Numbered from the stretch's first letter, positions 1 to 8,846 are shown. The stretch is DNA of 56,854 nucleotides from JAKGBX01 sp965366835 (GCA_965366835.1 CBDUGF010000008.1:1-56854); one strand, 5' to 3'. Program-made: numbers and translations. Notes: a model not told the origin generated them from the sequence alone.

Positions 1-440
1 ATATCGCCAAGCCGCTGGCCGGGTCGGGCGCGGTGCACATCATCGGCAACATCTCGGATTACCTGCCCGACTATCAGGTCACCACCGTGTTTACCTCGGC
101 CAGGAACGCCAGCGACGAGGCCGAGATGACCAAGAGCTTCCTCGCCGGTTTCTCGAAAGGCGTGGACGATTACAATTCCGCGATGATCGACATGGCGGGC
201 GGTGAGGACGGGGTGAACCAGATGGTCGAGTTGATCCACAAATACGTCTATACCGACCGGCCGATCGAAAAGGCGGCGCCCTCGATCATCAACGGCACGA
301 TGCGGCTCAACCCGGGCGCGGCGCTCAACACCGCGTCGGTCAGCGACCAGCTGGAATGGTTCAAGGCCGAGGGGCTGGTGGATGGCGGCGTGACGATGGA
401 CACGCTGGTGGATGCGTCTTACGTCAAGACCATGGGCTGA
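1..440 (+). CDS. ABC transporter substrate-binding protein, C-terminal part
   Basis: This is the last ~145 residues of a periplasmic binding protein; the start lies before the window and the reading frame begins at base 3. The sequence resembles the C-terminal lobe of NMT1/THI5-like or SsuA/TauA-like proteins, which bind nitrate, sulfonates, taurine or pyrimidine precursors. It ends in a typical amphipathic tail (EWFKAEGLVDGGVTMDTLVD). The ATPase gene follows 47 bases later and the permease after that, so the three form one importer operon. The ligand cannot be told from this fragment. Confidence 0.8.
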   Translation, partial: IAKPLAGSGAVHIIGNISDYLPDYQVTTVFTSARNASDEAEMTKSFLAGFSKGVDDYNSAMIDMAGGEDGVNQMVELIHKYVYTDRPIEKAAPSIINGTMRLNPGAALNTASVSDQLEWFKAEGLVDGGVTMDTLVDASYVKTMG

Positions 441-487
441 CAGGCTTGCCCGGCGTGACAGCCGGGCGCGCCGCTGACGGAGCGGAT

Positions 488-1255
488 ATGGAACTTCAAC
501 TGACCGGTGTCAGCCACGCCTATGGCGGCACCGAAGTGCTGCGCGACATCACGCTGGCGGTGCCGGAAGGCAAGATCGTGTGCATTGTCGGGCCGTCGGG
601 CTGTGGCAAATCCACGCTTTTGCGGATGATCGGCGGGCTCGAGCAGCCCGACAAGGGGCGGATCGAGCAACTGGGCGAGCCGCCCGAGGGCTGCCTCAAC
701 CCGCTGACTTACGTTTTCCAGGATTTCGCATTGCTGCCCTGGCGCACGGTCGAGGGCAATGTCGCACTGGCGCTGGAGGATCATCGGCTCGGCGCGGCGC
801 GGGTGCGCGAGATCGTGGCGGATGTGCTGGCGCGCACCAGCCTCACGGATTTTGCCCGGGCGCTGCCACGCCAGCTTTCGGGCGGCATGAAACAGCGCGT
901 CGCGATTGCCCGGGCGCTGGCGGTGAACCCGGCGGTGATGCTGCTCGACGAGCCGCTCTCGGCGCTCGACGCGCAGACCCGCGAATTGCTGATGGACGAT
1001 CTGGTCGGGCTCTGGGCGCGCGCGCCGTTCACCGCTGTCTATGTCACCCACAACCTGGCCGAGGCGGTCAGGCTGGGGCATTTCATCGTGGTCTTGTCGC
1101 GCCGGCCCGGGGCCATTCGCGAGATTGTGGAAATCGATACGCCGCTGGATGCGAGAGACGCCGGCGATGCGGCGCTGGAAACCAAGCGCAAGCATCTTTG
1201 GAACCTGATGCGCGACGAGGCGCGGGCAGCGGATGCGGAATTGGCCAATGTCTGA
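488..1255 (+). CDS. ABC transporter ATP-binding protein
   Basis: A 255-residue nucleotide-binding subunit that powers import with the neighbouring binding protein and permease at the inner membrane. All ATPase motifs are intact: Walker A GPSGCGKST (35-43), Q-loop around Q78, signature LSGGMKQ (130-136), Walker B VMLLDE (150-155) and switch histidine H188. Length and motifs fit the SsuB/TauB/NrtD group. The ATG at 488 was chosen because it gives the normal family N-terminus; an upstream in-frame ATG at 356 would run through the binding-protein gene. Its end overlaps the permease start by 8 bases, which suggests translational coupling. Confidence 0.92.
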   Translation: MELQLTGVSHAYGGTEVLRDITLAVPEGKIVCIVGPSGCGKSTLLRMIGGLEQPDKGRIEQLGEPPEGCLNPLTYVFQDFALLPWRTVEGNVALALEDHRLGAARVREIVADVLARTSLTDFARALPRQLSGGMKQRVAIARALAVNPAVMLLDEPLSALDAQTRELLMDDLVGLWARAPFTAVYVTHNLAEAVRLGHFIVVLSRRPGAIREIVEIDTPLDARDAGDAALETKRKHLWNLMRDEARAADAELANV

Positions 1256-2069
1256 TCTGAACCTGGCTGAGATTGGCGAAACAGATGCAAAACCGGTTCC
1301 GTTTCGCGGCGGCGGATTTGCGCCGCGCCCGAAACGCTGGATCGGCCCGGTGGTGTTTCTGGCGCTGATCGCCATTGCCGAGATCGGCACGCGGCAAGGC
1401 TGGATCACGCCGCTGACCCTGCCCAAGCCTTCGGATGTGCTGATCACCTTTCAGGAGCTCTGGGCCTCGGGGCTGCTCTACAAGCATCTCGCACCGTCGC
1501 TGACGCGGCTCCTGGTGGGCGCCACGCTGGGGGTGATGGTCGGGGTCTCCGTCGGGTTTCTAATCGGGCTGTTTTCCTATGTGCGCTCCGGGCTGGTGCC
1601 GCTGGTCGCCGCGCTGTTCCCGATCCCGAAGATCGCGCTGTTGCCGCTGTTCGTGATCTGGTTCGGCATTGACGAGGCCAGCAAATACGCGCTGATCGCC
1701 TTTGGCACCTTCACGCCGACGGTGGTGGCGACCTATGGCGCGGTCGACAATGTTGAACGTGGATTGATCCGCATGGGGCAGAGCTTTGGCCTGTCGTGGT
1801 GGTCGATCGTGCGCAAGATCGTGCTGCCCGGGGCGATGCCGGGGATCCTCTCGGGGCTGCGGATTTCGCTGGCGATCGCCATCATCCTCCTGGTCGCCGC
1901 CGAGATGCTGGGGGCGGAATACGGCATCGGCGCCTATATCCTGGAGGCCGGATCGCTTTACGATCTCGAGCGGCTGTTTGCCGGGGTGGTGATCCTGTCG
2001 CTGCTCGGGGTGCTGGTCTCGGCCGTGATCACGCGGATCGAGAAACGCCTGCTGCGCTGGCGCACATGA
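1248..2069 (+). CDS. ABC transporter permease
   Basis: A 273-residue inner-membrane permease of the BPD_transp_1 fold (SsuC/TauC type). After a hydrophilic N-terminus of about 32 residues there are roughly six hydrophobic segments. The cytoplasmic EAA loop that docks the ATPase is visible late in the protein (GQSFGLSWWSIVRKIVLPGA). The ATG at 1248 lies inside the end of the ATPase gene; an in-frame ATG at 1233 is possible but less likely. It closes the importer operon and faces serA convergently across a 56-base gap that holds a hairpin. Confidence 0.9.
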   Translation: MSDLNLAEIGETDAKPVPFRGGGFAPRPKRWIGPVVFLALIAIAEIGTRQGWITPLTLPKPSDVLITFQELWASGLLYKHLAPSLTRLLVGATLGVMVGVSVGFLIGLFSYVRSGLVPLVAALFPIPKIALLPLFVIWFGIDEASKYALIAFGTFTPTVVATYGAVDNVERGLIRMGQSFGLSWWSIVRKIVLPGAMPGILSGLRISLAIAIILLVAAEMLGAEYGIGAYILEAGSLYDLERLFAGVVILSLLGVLVSAVITRIEKRLLRWRT

Positions 2070-2089
2070 TCCTTTCGGATCGGTCGCCA

Positions 2090-2110
2090 CCCCGGGGATG
2101 AGACCCGGGG
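2090..2110. terminator. Convergent terminator-like hairpin
   Basis: A perfect 7-bp stem, CCCCGGG (2090-2096) with CCCGGGG (2104-2110), and a 7-base loop sits between the convergent permease and serA genes. There is no T-run on either side, so it may work only as a weak or bidirectional terminator or as a 3-prime stabiliser. Confidence 0.45.
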
Positions 2111-2125
2111 CAGCGCTGTTGCAGC

Positions 2126-3721
2126 TCAGGCGACGTCGAATTCCAGCGGCTGGACCTGTTGGAACAGGCCGGTGGCGCGGAGCTTGTCGAGCACCGGTTC
2201 GGGCACCGGCGCATCGACATAAAGCAGCGCGATGGCATCGCCGCCGGGATGGTTGCGTCCGAGGGTGAAGTTGGCGATGTTGACGCCGTTCTCGCCCATG
2301 GTGAGGCCCAGGGTGCCGATGATGTTGGGCTCGTCGCGATTGGTGGTGTAGAGCATGTGATTGCCGACTTCGGCGTCGATGTTGATGCCCTTGATCTGGA
2401 TGAAGCGCGGCTTGCCATCCGAGAACACGGTGCCGCCGATCGAGCGTTCGCGCTTGTCGGTCACCACCGTGACCTTGATATAGCCCTCGAAAGCGCCGGA
2501 CTTGTCCTGGCTGGTGGTGGAGAGCTTGATGCCGCGTTCCTTGGCGATCACCGGGGCCGAAACCATGTTCACATCCGGGTTGACGGCTTTCATGATGCCC
2601 GCCACCCCGGCGCAGTTGAGCGCCTCGAGGTTCATCGTCGAGGCGACACCATCATAGAGGATGTTGATCGCCTTGATCGGCTCGTCGGTGAGCTGGCCGA
2701 TGAAGCTGCCGAGATGCCCGGCGAGCTTGATCCACGGGCCCATGACCTTGGCCTCTTCGGCGGTGACCGAGGGCATGTTGAGCGCGTTTTCCACCGCCCC
2801 GGTGAGCAGGTAATTCGACATCTGTTCGGCCACCTGCAGGGCGACGTTTTCCTGGGCCTCGGTGGTGGCGGCGCCGAGATGCGGCGTGCAGACCACGTTG
2901 GGCAGGCCGAAGAGCGGGTTTTCCGTGGCCGGCTCGACCGAGAACACATCGAAAGCGGCGCCGGCGACATGGCCGGATTTCAAGAGCTCGGCCAGGGCCG
3001 CTTCATCGACCAGACCGCCGCGGGCGCAGTTGATGATGCGCACGCCCTTCTTGGTCTTGGCGAGGTTTTCGCGGCTGAGGATGTTTTTGGTGTGTTCGGT
3101 CAGCGGGACATGCAGGGTGATGAAATCGGAGCGCGCCAGCAGATCCTGAAGCTCGACCTTTTCGACCCCGATCTTGGCCGCCTTGTCTTCCGAGAGGAAC
3201 GGATCATAGGCGATCACCTTCATGTGCAGCCCGCGCGCACGGTTGCAGACGATGCCGCCGATATTGCCCGCACCGATCACGCCGAGGGTCTTGTTGGTCA
3301 GCTCGACCCCCATGAATTTCGACTTTTCCCATTTGCCGGCATGGGTCGAGGCGCTGGCTTCGGGGATTTGCCGCGCCACGGCGAACATCATCGCGATGGC
3401 GTGTTCGGCGGTGGTGATCATGTTGCCGAACGGCGTGTTCATCACGATCACGCCTTTCTTGGAGGCGGCGTCCTTGTCGATATTGTCGGTGCCGATGCCG
3501 GCGCGGGCGATGACCTTGAGTTTGTCGGCATTGGCGAGGATCTTTTCCGTCACCTTGGTGGCCGAGCGGATGGCGAGACCGTCATACTTGCCGATGACCT
3601 CGGCGAGCTTGTCCTTGTCCTTGCCGAGGTCGGGTTGGAAATCGACCTCGATGCCGCGGTCGCGGAAGATCTGCACGGCGGTTTCGGAGAGCTTGTCGGA
3701 AACGAGTACTTTGGGGGCCAT
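2126..3721 (-). CDS. serA: D-3-phosphoglycerate dehydrogenase
   Basis: A 531-residue enzyme oxidising 3-phosphoglycerate to 3-phosphohydroxypyruvate, the first step of serine synthesis. The NAD-binding GAGNIG loop is at 150-155 and the catalytic set is R234 (in NCARGG), E263 and H281 (in CTPHLG). The length and the extra region after ~300 fit the long SerA type with an intervening (ASB) domain and a C-terminal ACT domain (~455-531), which usually gives serine feedback control. The ATG at 3721 gives the standard start MAPKVLVSDKLS. It follows serC by 73 bases on the same strand and is probably co-transcribed. Confidence 0.96.
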   Translation of the reverse strand: MAPKVLVSDKLSETAVQIFRDRGIEVDFQPDLGKDKDKLAEVIGKYDGLAIRSATKVTEKILANADKLKVIARAGIGTDNIDKDAASKKGVIVMNTPFGNMITTAEHAIAMMFAVARQIPEASASTHAGKWEKSKFMGVELTNKTLGVIGAGNIGGIVCNRARGLHMKVIAYDPFLSEDKAAKIGVEKVELQDLLARSDFITLHVPLTEHTKNILSRENLAKTKKGVRIINCARGGLVDEAALAELLKSGHVAGAAFDVFSVEPATENPLFGLPNVVCTPHLGAATTEAQENVALQVAEQMSNYLLTGAVENALNMPSVTAEEAKVMGPWIKLAGHLGSFIGQLTDEPIKAINILYDGVASTMNLEALNCAGVAGIMKAVNPDVNMVSAPVIAKERGIKLSTTSQDKSGAFEGYIKVTVVTDKRERSIGGTVFSDGKPRFIQIKGINIDAEVGNHMLYTTNRDEPNIIGTLGLTMGENGVNIANFTLGRNHPGGDAIALLYVDAPVPEPVLDKLRATGLFQQVQPLEFDVA

Positions 3722-3794
3722 TTTCGGTGGTCCTTTGAATTGAGGGAGAGGTCGGGGCCGCGCGCGGGGCCCCGAATTTTCGCAGAAAATTCGA

Positions 3795-4940
3795 TCAGCC
3801 CTGGGCGACGATTTCGGCTTCGAACGCCCATTCGATCCAGGGCAGAAGGGCCGCGATATCGGAGGTTTCCACCGTACCGCCGCACCAGATCCGCAAGCCC
3901 GGAGGGGCATCGCGATAGGCGCCGATATCGAAGGCCACGCCTTCATCCTCGAGCCGTTTGGCCACGGCCTTGGCGAAGGCGGCGCCGTCCTTGATGCGGG
4001 CGTCGGTGAATTTCAGGCAGACCGATGTGTTGGACACCGTCGCCGGATCATGGGCCAGGAAATCGATCCAGCCGTGCAGTTCGACGAAATCGGCGACCGC
4101 CTTGGTGTTGGCGTTGGCGCGGGCGATCAGGCCCTTGAGGCCGCCGACCGAACGCGCCCAGTCGAGCGCGACGAGGTAATCCTCGACCGCCAGCATCGAA
4201 GGTGTGTTGATAGTGGCGCCGGTGAAGATGCCGTCGATCAGCTTGCCGCCCTTTGTGAGACGGAAGATCTTGGGCAGGGGCCAGGGCGGGGTATAGCTTT
4301 CGAGTCGCGCGACGGCGCGAGGGCTGAGAATCAGCATGCCGTGGGCCGCTTCGCCGCCGAGCACCTTCTGCCAGGAGAACGTAGTCACATCGAGCTTGTC
4401 CCAGGGCAGGTCCATGGCGAAGGCCGCCGAGGTGGCGTCGCAGATCGTCAGCCCTTCGCGGTCGGCCGCGATCCAGTCGCCATTGGGGACGCGCACGCCC
4501 GAGGTGGTGCCGTTCCACGTGAACACCACGTCATTGGCGAAATCGACCGTCGAGAGATCGGGGAGTTCGCCGTAATCGGCGGTCTTTACCACGGCGTCGA
4601 GTTTCAGCTGCTTGGCCACATCGGTGACCCAGCCGGCGCCGAAGCTTTCCCAGGCCAGCATTTCGACGCCGCGCGCGCCGAGCATCGACCACATCGCCAT
4701 TTCCACGGCGCCGGTATCGGAGGCCGGAACGATGCCGATCTTGTATTCCGCGGGGATGCCGAGCAGCTCGCGGGTGCCTTCGATCGCATCCCTGAGCTTG
4801 GCCTTGCCGATGGCGGCGCGGTGCGACCGGCCCAAAGCGGCGTCGGACAGCTTGTCGAGCGTGAATGTGGGGATTTTGGCGCAGGGGCCGGAGGAGAACC
4901 GCGGATTGACCGGCCGCGATGCCGGTTGATGTATAGCCAT
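3795..4940 (-). CDS. serC: Phosphoserine aminotransferase
   Basis: A 381-residue PLP enzyme converting 3-phosphohydroxypyruvate and glutamate to phosphoserine. It is of the alphaproteobacterial SerC type; the predicted Schiff-base lysine is K192 in TFSWQKVLGGE. The ATG at 4940 is preceded by GGAAGG and gives the usual N-terminus MAIHQPASRPVNPRFSSGP; longer in-frame starts have no ribosome-binding site. It is the first gene of serCA and is divergent from serB, so all three serine genes share one intergenic region. Confidence 0.95.
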   Translation of the reverse strand: MAIHQPASRPVNPRFSSGPCAKIPTFTLDKLSDAALGRSHRAAIGKAKLRDAIEGTRELLGIPAEYKIGIVPASDTGAVEMAMWSMLGARGVEMLAWESFGAGWVTDVAKQLKLDAVVKTADYGELPDLSTVDFANDVVFTWNGTTSGVRVPNGDWIAADREGLTICDATSAAFAMDLPWDKLDVTTFSWQKVLGGEAAHGMLILSPRAVARLESYTPPWPLPKIFRLTKGGKLIDGIFTGATINTPSMLAVEDYLVALDWARSVGGLKGLIARANANTKAVADFVELHGWIDFLAHDPATVSNTSVCLKFTDARIKDGAAFAKAVAKRLEDEGVAFDIGAYRDAPPGLRIWCGGTVETSDIAALLPWIEWAFEAEIVAQG

Positions 4941-5000
4941 TGATGCTATCCTTCCAGATAAGCGCCCCTCGTTGGGGAGGGGTGTCCCACCGCTGCATTT
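4941..5000 (-). promoter_or_regulatory. Candidate serC leader (serC RNA motif)
   Basis: The serC 5-prime untranslated region on the minus strand can fold into a hairpin CCCCTC (4982-4977)/GAGGGG (4970-4965). A second hairpin follows just before the start codon, with a TATC/GATA stem extended by GC pairs (4963-4945, one bulged base) and the Shine-Dalgarno bases TGGAAG in its loop. A two-hairpin serC motif upstream of serC is known in Alphaproteobacteria. Assignment to it is from position and shape, not a covariance-model match. Confidence 0.5.
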
Positions 5001-5098
5001 ACGGGCGCGCCGGGACTTTCGCAAGTGTAGAAATGTCGGTAAGGAGCAGCGAAACGCCGGTTTGCGGCGCAGATTGGCTACGATCGGAAACTTCGTAA

Positions 5099-5974
5099 AT
5101 GCATATCGTCACGCTGTTAACATCTCCTGCGGCCCGATCGCTCGAACCGGCGCTGGTCGAATCGCTCAGGAATGCCTGGGGCGGGGGCGATGCGGTCTGG
5201 CTCAGCCCGGACGAGGCGGCGGAGTTTGGCGTGGCGCGGATGCCGGACAACTTCTGGCAGGTCTGGGCGGATCTGCAGGGCATGGCCGTGGATCTGGCGA
5301 TCCAGCCCGAGGCGGGGCGGAAGAAGAAGATGCTGCTGGCCGACATGGACAGCACGATGATCGAGCAGGAATGTATCGACGAGCTGGCCGAGGTGGCGGG
5401 CGTCGGCGCGCGCGTCAAGGAGATCACCGCGCGGGCGATGAATGGCGAGCTGGATTTCGAGGGTGCGCTTCTGGAACGGGTGGGGCTTTTGAAAGGTCTC
5501 GATGCCGGGATCATCGACGAGGTGCTGGCGCGGCGGATCACATTGATGCCGGGGGCGCGGGAGCTGGTGGCGACGATGCGCGGCAACGGCGCCCATGCGG
5601 CGCTGGTGTCGGGCGGATTCACGGCGTTTACCGCCAAGGTGGCGGGCGAATTGGGGTTTGACGAAAACCGGGCCAATACCCTGCTGGTCGAGGGTGGCAA
5701 GCTTGTCGGCGACGTGGCTCGGCCGATCCTGGGGCGGGCGGCGAAGGTGCAGGCTCTGGAGGAGATCACCGCACGGCTGGGGATCGGCGAAGCCGATGTT
5801 ATGGCTGTGGGCGATGGTGCCAACGATCTCGGCATGTTGGAGCGTGCCGGCGCAGGGGTGGCGCTGCATGCCAAGCCGAGCGTCGCGGCTGAGTGCGATA
5901 TCCGGGTGAATTTCGGCGATCTGAGCGCGCTGTTGTTCCTGCAGGGTTATTCGCGGGCGGAATTCCTGGGATGA
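5099..5974 (+). CDS. serB: Phosphoserine phosphatase
   Basis: A 291-residue HAD-family phosphatase making serine from phosphoserine, the last step of the pathway begun by serA and serC. The HAD motif I DMDSTMIEQ contains nucleophile D82 and acid D84. Motif II is the serine in ALVSGGF and motif III is GDGANDLGM near the end. The ~75 N-terminal residues are a short ACT-like region typical of SerB. The ATG at 5099 begins MHIVTLLTSPAARS. It is divergent from serC. Confidence 0.95.
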   Translation: MHIVTLLTSPAARSLEPALVESLRNAWGGGDAVWLSPDEAAEFGVARMPDNFWQVWADLQGMAVDLAIQPEAGRKKKMLLADMDSTMIEQECIDELAEVAGVGARVKEITARAMNGELDFEGALLERVGLLKGLDAGIIDEVLARRITLMPGARELVATMRGNGAHAALVSGGFTAFTAKVAGELGFDENRANTLLVEGGKLVGDVARPILGRAAKVQALEEITARLGIGEADVMAVGDGANDLGMLERAGAGVALHAKPSVAAECDIRVNFGDLSALLFLQGYSRAEFLG

Positions 5975-5982
5975 GGGCGGAT

Positions 5983-6007
5983 GGTGGGCAGGATGCCCAG
6001 CCTACGG
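5983..6007 (-). repeat. TAGGG hairpin repeat, copy 1
   Basis: A 25-base element read on the minus strand, starting CCGTAGG and containing a GGGCA/TGCCC hairpin. It matches the element at 28120-28144 at 22 of 25 positions. It lies just after serB. Confidence 0.5.
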
Positions 6008-6070
6008 GTTGCGGGACGGGGCTGGCGGTGGTTTGATCGTTTCAGGGCTGGATTGGCCTTGAGGGCGGGA

Positions 6071-6121
6071 GCGAGGGGCGCTGCCCCACGCGCTCCCCGG
6101 GATATTTCCGGTCAGAGGAAG
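6071..6121 (-). repeat. Intergenic repeat with CTTCCTCTGACC core, copy A
   Basis: Minus-strand orientation: the core CTTCCTCTGACC then GAAATATCCCGGGG is followed by a hairpin (GGGGC/GCCCC plus outer GCG/CGC, 6071-6091). The same core and hairpin layout occur at 48636-48685 and 52135-52181. It sits directly before the ribosome-binding site of the next gene. Confidence 0.65.
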
Positions 6122-6135
6122 CAGGGAGAATTGTG

Positions 6136-6969
6136 ATGGGCAAGCCGTGTATCATCTGTGTGGCGATCACCGGGAGCGTGCCGACCAAGGCGGATAATCC
6201 GGCGGTGCCGATCACGGTGCAGGAGCAGATCGAGAGCACGCAGGCTTCGTTTGAGGCGGGGGCGAGCATCGCCCATTGCCATGTGCGCAACGATGACGGC
6301 ACCGTGAGTTCGGACCCGGAGCGGTTTGCCCGGCTCAAGCAGGGGCTGGAAAAGCATTGCCCCGGCATGATCATCCAGTTTTCCACCGGTGGACGCTCGG
6401 GCGCGGGGGCGGCGCGGGGCGCGATGCTGCCGCTGAGGCCGGACATGGCGAGCCTGTCGGTGGGCTCGAACAATTTCCCGACGCGGGTCTATGAGAACCC
6501 GCCCGATCTGGTCGAATGGCTGGCCGGGGAGATGCGCAAATACGAGGTCAAGCCGGAGATCGAGGCGTTCGATCTCAGCCACATTCACCAGGCGGTGCGG
6601 CTCAACCGCGAAGGGGTGATCGCGGGCCGGCTCTATGTGCAGTTCGTGATGGGGGTGAAGAACGCGATGCCGGCGGATCGCGATGTGTTTGACTATTACG
6701 TGCGCACGATGCAGCGGCTGGCGCCCGAGGCGGACTGGTGCGCCGCCGGGATCGGACGCCACCAGGGCGATGTCAATGAATGGGCGATTGCCGCCGGAGG
6801 ACATACCCGCACCGGACTCGAGGATAACGTGCGGCTGGATCGCGACCACCTGGCGCCGAGCAACGCGGCGCTGGTGGCGCGGGCGGCCGAGATTTGCGCG
6901 CGTTACGAGCGGCCGGTGGCGACGGCGGCGCAGGCGCGCGAGATCCTGGGGCTGCGACCGGTCGGTTAG
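6136..6969 (+). CDS. Beta-keto acid cleavage enzyme (BKACE, DUF849)
   Basis: A 277-residue zinc enzyme of the family that includes 3-keto-5-aminohexanoate cleavage enzyme (Kce). Family members condense a beta-keto acid with acetyl-CoA to give acetoacetate and a new CoA ester. The metal-binding pair H47/H49 is in AHCHVRN, and the conserved SVGSNNFPTRVYENPP and NEWAIAAGGHTRTGLEDN segments are present. The ATG at 6136 follows AGGGAGA; a GTG three bases upstream is possible. The substrate of this subgroup cannot be read from sequence, and no lysine-fermentation or carnitine genes are adjacent. It appears monocistronic. Confidence 0.9.
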   Translation: MGKPCIICVAITGSVPTKADNPAVPITVQEQIESTQASFEAGASIAHCHVRNDDGTVSSDPERFARLKQGLEKHCPGMIIQFSTGGRSGAGAARGAMLPLRPDMASLSVGSNNFPTRVYENPPDLVEWLAGEMRKYEVKPEIEAFDLSHIHQAVRLNREGVIAGRLYVQFVMGVKNAMPADRDVFDYYVRTMQRLAPEADWCAAGIGRHQGDVNEWAIAAGGHTRTGLEDNVRLDRDHLAPSNAALVARAAEICARYERPVATAAQAREILGLRPVG

Positions 6970-6970
6970 G

Positions 6971-7066
6971 GCGTTTCAGGTCAGAGCGGACTCGAAATAC
7001 GCGGCCTCGGGCGTGACGCTCGAACGCGCATTTCGATCCGCGTGATACCACGTTAACCCGAAACGC
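6971..7066 (+). repeat. Palindromic MITE-like element, copy 1
   Basis: A 96-base element bounded by GCGTTTC (6971) and GAAACGC (ending 7066), starting two bases after the upstream stop codon. It aligns through most of its length with the reverse complement of 36936-37020, including an identical 19-base block (7018-7036). No ORF lies inside, so it is a non-autonomous or regulatory repeat. Confidence 0.65.
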
Positions 7067-7105
7067 TTTGGAGCGGCGACCAAGGCTGCGTGACCTGGCG
7101 CAGCT

Positions 7106-7336
7106 TCACGCGGCGTGGCGCGGCGCGTCGTCGAGCCGCAATTCGGGCAGCGAGCAGATGTCACTGCCCTTGAGCAGCGAGGTGATCATGCGGCCGGCCT
7201 CGGTGTCGCGGATGGCATAGCCATAGCCGCGCAGGCGGAATTTCCATTCGCGCTCGCTCAGCGACATGGTGCGCTCGCGCAGGACAATATCGCAGACCTT
7301 GGCGGTCATTTCGGGGTCGATCGCTTGGTGTTTCAT
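7106..7336 (-). CDS. Small conserved-looking hypothetical protein (76 aa)
   Basis: A 76-residue soluble protein with mixed charge and two cysteines, MKHQAIDPEMTAKVCDIVLR at its start. I do not recognise a named domain. It has no signal peptide or membrane segment. The ATG at 7336 is preceded by AGGCAGAAAAG. The codon pattern resembles the neighbouring real genes and the frame fills the gap between the repeat at 7066 and the next small gene, so I think it is real. It lies on the same strand as rlmN with a 155-base gap, so co-transcription is possible but not shown. Confidence 0.55.
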   Translation of the reverse strand: MKHQAIDPEMTAKVCDIVLRERTMSLSEREWKFRLRGYGYAIRDTEAGRMITSLLKGSDICSLPELRLDDAPRHAA

Positions 7337-7491
7337 CTTTTCTGCCTCACTGGGAAAACACTGTTGATGAAACGAAGATGATCACGCCATGTGGCGAGGG
7401 TTTGTTCACGATTGGGAAAATTGGGGGGCAGGAATGGGCGCACGGCCCGGATTGTGCCGCAATCCATTTTGCTGGTGCGGGCGCCGAATTG

Positions 7492-7632
7492 TCAGAGGCC
7501 AAGCCCGCGCAAAGCGATAACGATCAGGGCAACCAACACCACGATCAAGGCGACAATCACGCGGATACGCGCATAAGGCCCGACCATCGAGACGGAATCG
7601 CGTTTGGGCTTGGGGCGGTTGTCGTCGGACAT
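7492..7632 (-). CDS. Small single-pass membrane protein (46 aa)
   Basis: A 46-residue protein with a hydrophilic, lysine/arginine-rich N-terminus (MSDDNRPKPKRDSV). It is followed by one strong hydrophobic segment of about 20 residues (VIVALIVVLVALIVIALRGL, ~25-44). The layout suggests an inner-membrane anchor with the N-terminus in the cytoplasm. It lies 26 bases downstream of rlmN on the same strand and could be co-transcribed with it. The function is unknown; translation is inferred from the clean charge/hydrophobic pattern and the position. Confidence 0.55.
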   Translation of the reverse strand: MSDDNRPKPKRDSVSMVGPYARIRVIVALIVVLVALIVIALRGLGL

Positions 7633-7658
7633 GGGGGACACTCCGTCAGGGGTGCGGA

Positions 7659-8846
7659 TCAGAGCCCGGTTTCCGCCGCGATCTGGGCGCGGGATTTGCG
7701 CTCACGTTCGGTGGCGGATTTGAGCTGACCACAGGCGGCCATGATATCTTCGCCGCGCGGGGTGCGGATCGGCGAGGCATAGCCGGCCTTGTAGATGATA
7801 TCGGCGAAGGCGCGGATCCGGTTGTTGGACGAGCGCTTGTAGGGTGCGCCGGGCCATTCGTTGAACGGGATCAGGTTAATCTTGGCCGGGATGCCCTCGA
7901 TCAGTCTGACAAGGCGGCGGGCGTCTTCATCGGAATCGTTCACACCGTCGAGCATGACATATTCGAAGGTAATTCGCTCGGAATTGCTGACCTTGGGATA
8001 GCTGCGCAGCGCTTCGAGCAGATCGACCAGAGGCCAGCGTTTGTTGATCGGCACCAGCGTGTCGCGCACCGCATCGGTGGTGGCGTGAAAGCTGATCGCA
8101 AGCTGGCAGCCGATTTCCTCGGCAGTGCGGGCGATTTCCGGCACCACGCCGGAGGTGGAGAGCGTGATGCGGCGGCGCGACAGCGAGATGCCCTCCGGGT
8201 CCATCGCGATCTTCATCGCGTCACGGACATTCTCGAAATTATAGAGCGGCTCGCCCATGCCCATCAGCACGATGTTGCTGAGCAGGCGCGGGCGGGCATC
8301 GGAGCCCTCGCCCGGTTCGGGCCATTCATCGAGATCGTCGCGCGCCACCATGACCTGACCGATGATTTCACCGGCGGTGAGGTTGCGCACCAGCTTTTGC
8401 GTGCCGGTATGGCAGAACGAGCAGGTGAGGGTGCAGCCGACCTGCGACGAGATGCACAGCGTGCCGCGATCCTCTTCGGGGATATAGACCACCTCGACCT
8501 CGTGACCGCCGGCGATGCGAACGAGATATTTGCGGGTGCCGTCGGCGGAAACCTGTTTGGTGATCACCTCGGGGCGTTCGATCACGAAATGCTCGGCCAG
8601 GAGGGCACGGTAGGGTTTGGCGAGGTTGGTCATCACGGCGAAATCGGCCTCGCCCTTCTGATAGATCCACTGCCAGAGCTGATTGGTGCGCATCCTGGCC
8701 TGCTTTTCGGGCGTGCCATGTTCGATCAGGGTCTCGCCGAGTTGATCGCGGGTCAGGCCGACAAGGTTGATCCGGCCATCGGCGCGCGCCGGGCGCAGCC
8801 GGGGCAGGGTTTTCACATCGGGCGTGACGGGGGCTGGATCGGACAT
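7659..8846 (-). CDS. rlmN: 23S rRNA (adenine-2503-C2)-methyltransferase, dual-specificity RlmN
   Basis: A 395-residue radical-SAM enzyme that methylates C2 of A2503 in 23S rRNA and, in studied homologues, A37 of some tRNAs. The [4Fe-4S] cysteines are C138, C142 and C145 in GCTLTCSFC. The two catalytic cysteines fit C131 (CISSQVGC) and C372 (MAACGQL). The conserved SNIVLMGMGEPLYNFENV segment is present. The ATG at 8846 gives MSDPAPVTPDVK; longer in-frame versions add low-complexity residues. A possible promoter and leader hairpin lie upstream. Confidence 0.95.
   Translation of the reverse strand: MSDPAPVTPDVKTLPRLRPARADGRINLVGLTRDQLGETLIEHGTPEKQARMRTNQLWQWIYQKGEADFAVMTNLAKPYRALLAEHFVIERPEVITKQVSADGTRKYLVRIAGGHEVEVVYIPEEDRGTLCISSQVGCTLTCSFCHTGTQKLVRNLTAGEIIGQVMVARDDLDEWPEPGEGSDARPRLLSNIVLMGMGEPLYNFENVRDAMKIAMDPEGISLSRRRITLSTSGVVPEIARTAEEIGCQLAISFHATTDAVRDTLVPINKRWPLVDLLEALRSYPKVSNSERITFEYVMLDGVNDSDEDARRLVRLIEGIPAKINLIPFNEWPGAPYKRSSNNRIRAFADIIYKAGYASPIRTPRGEDIMAACGQLKSATERERKSRAQIAAETGL

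Noticed and set aside
2159..3994. Plus-strand frame of about 600 codons opposite serA
   Set aside because: Antisense shadow of serA with acidic/histidine-rich composition.
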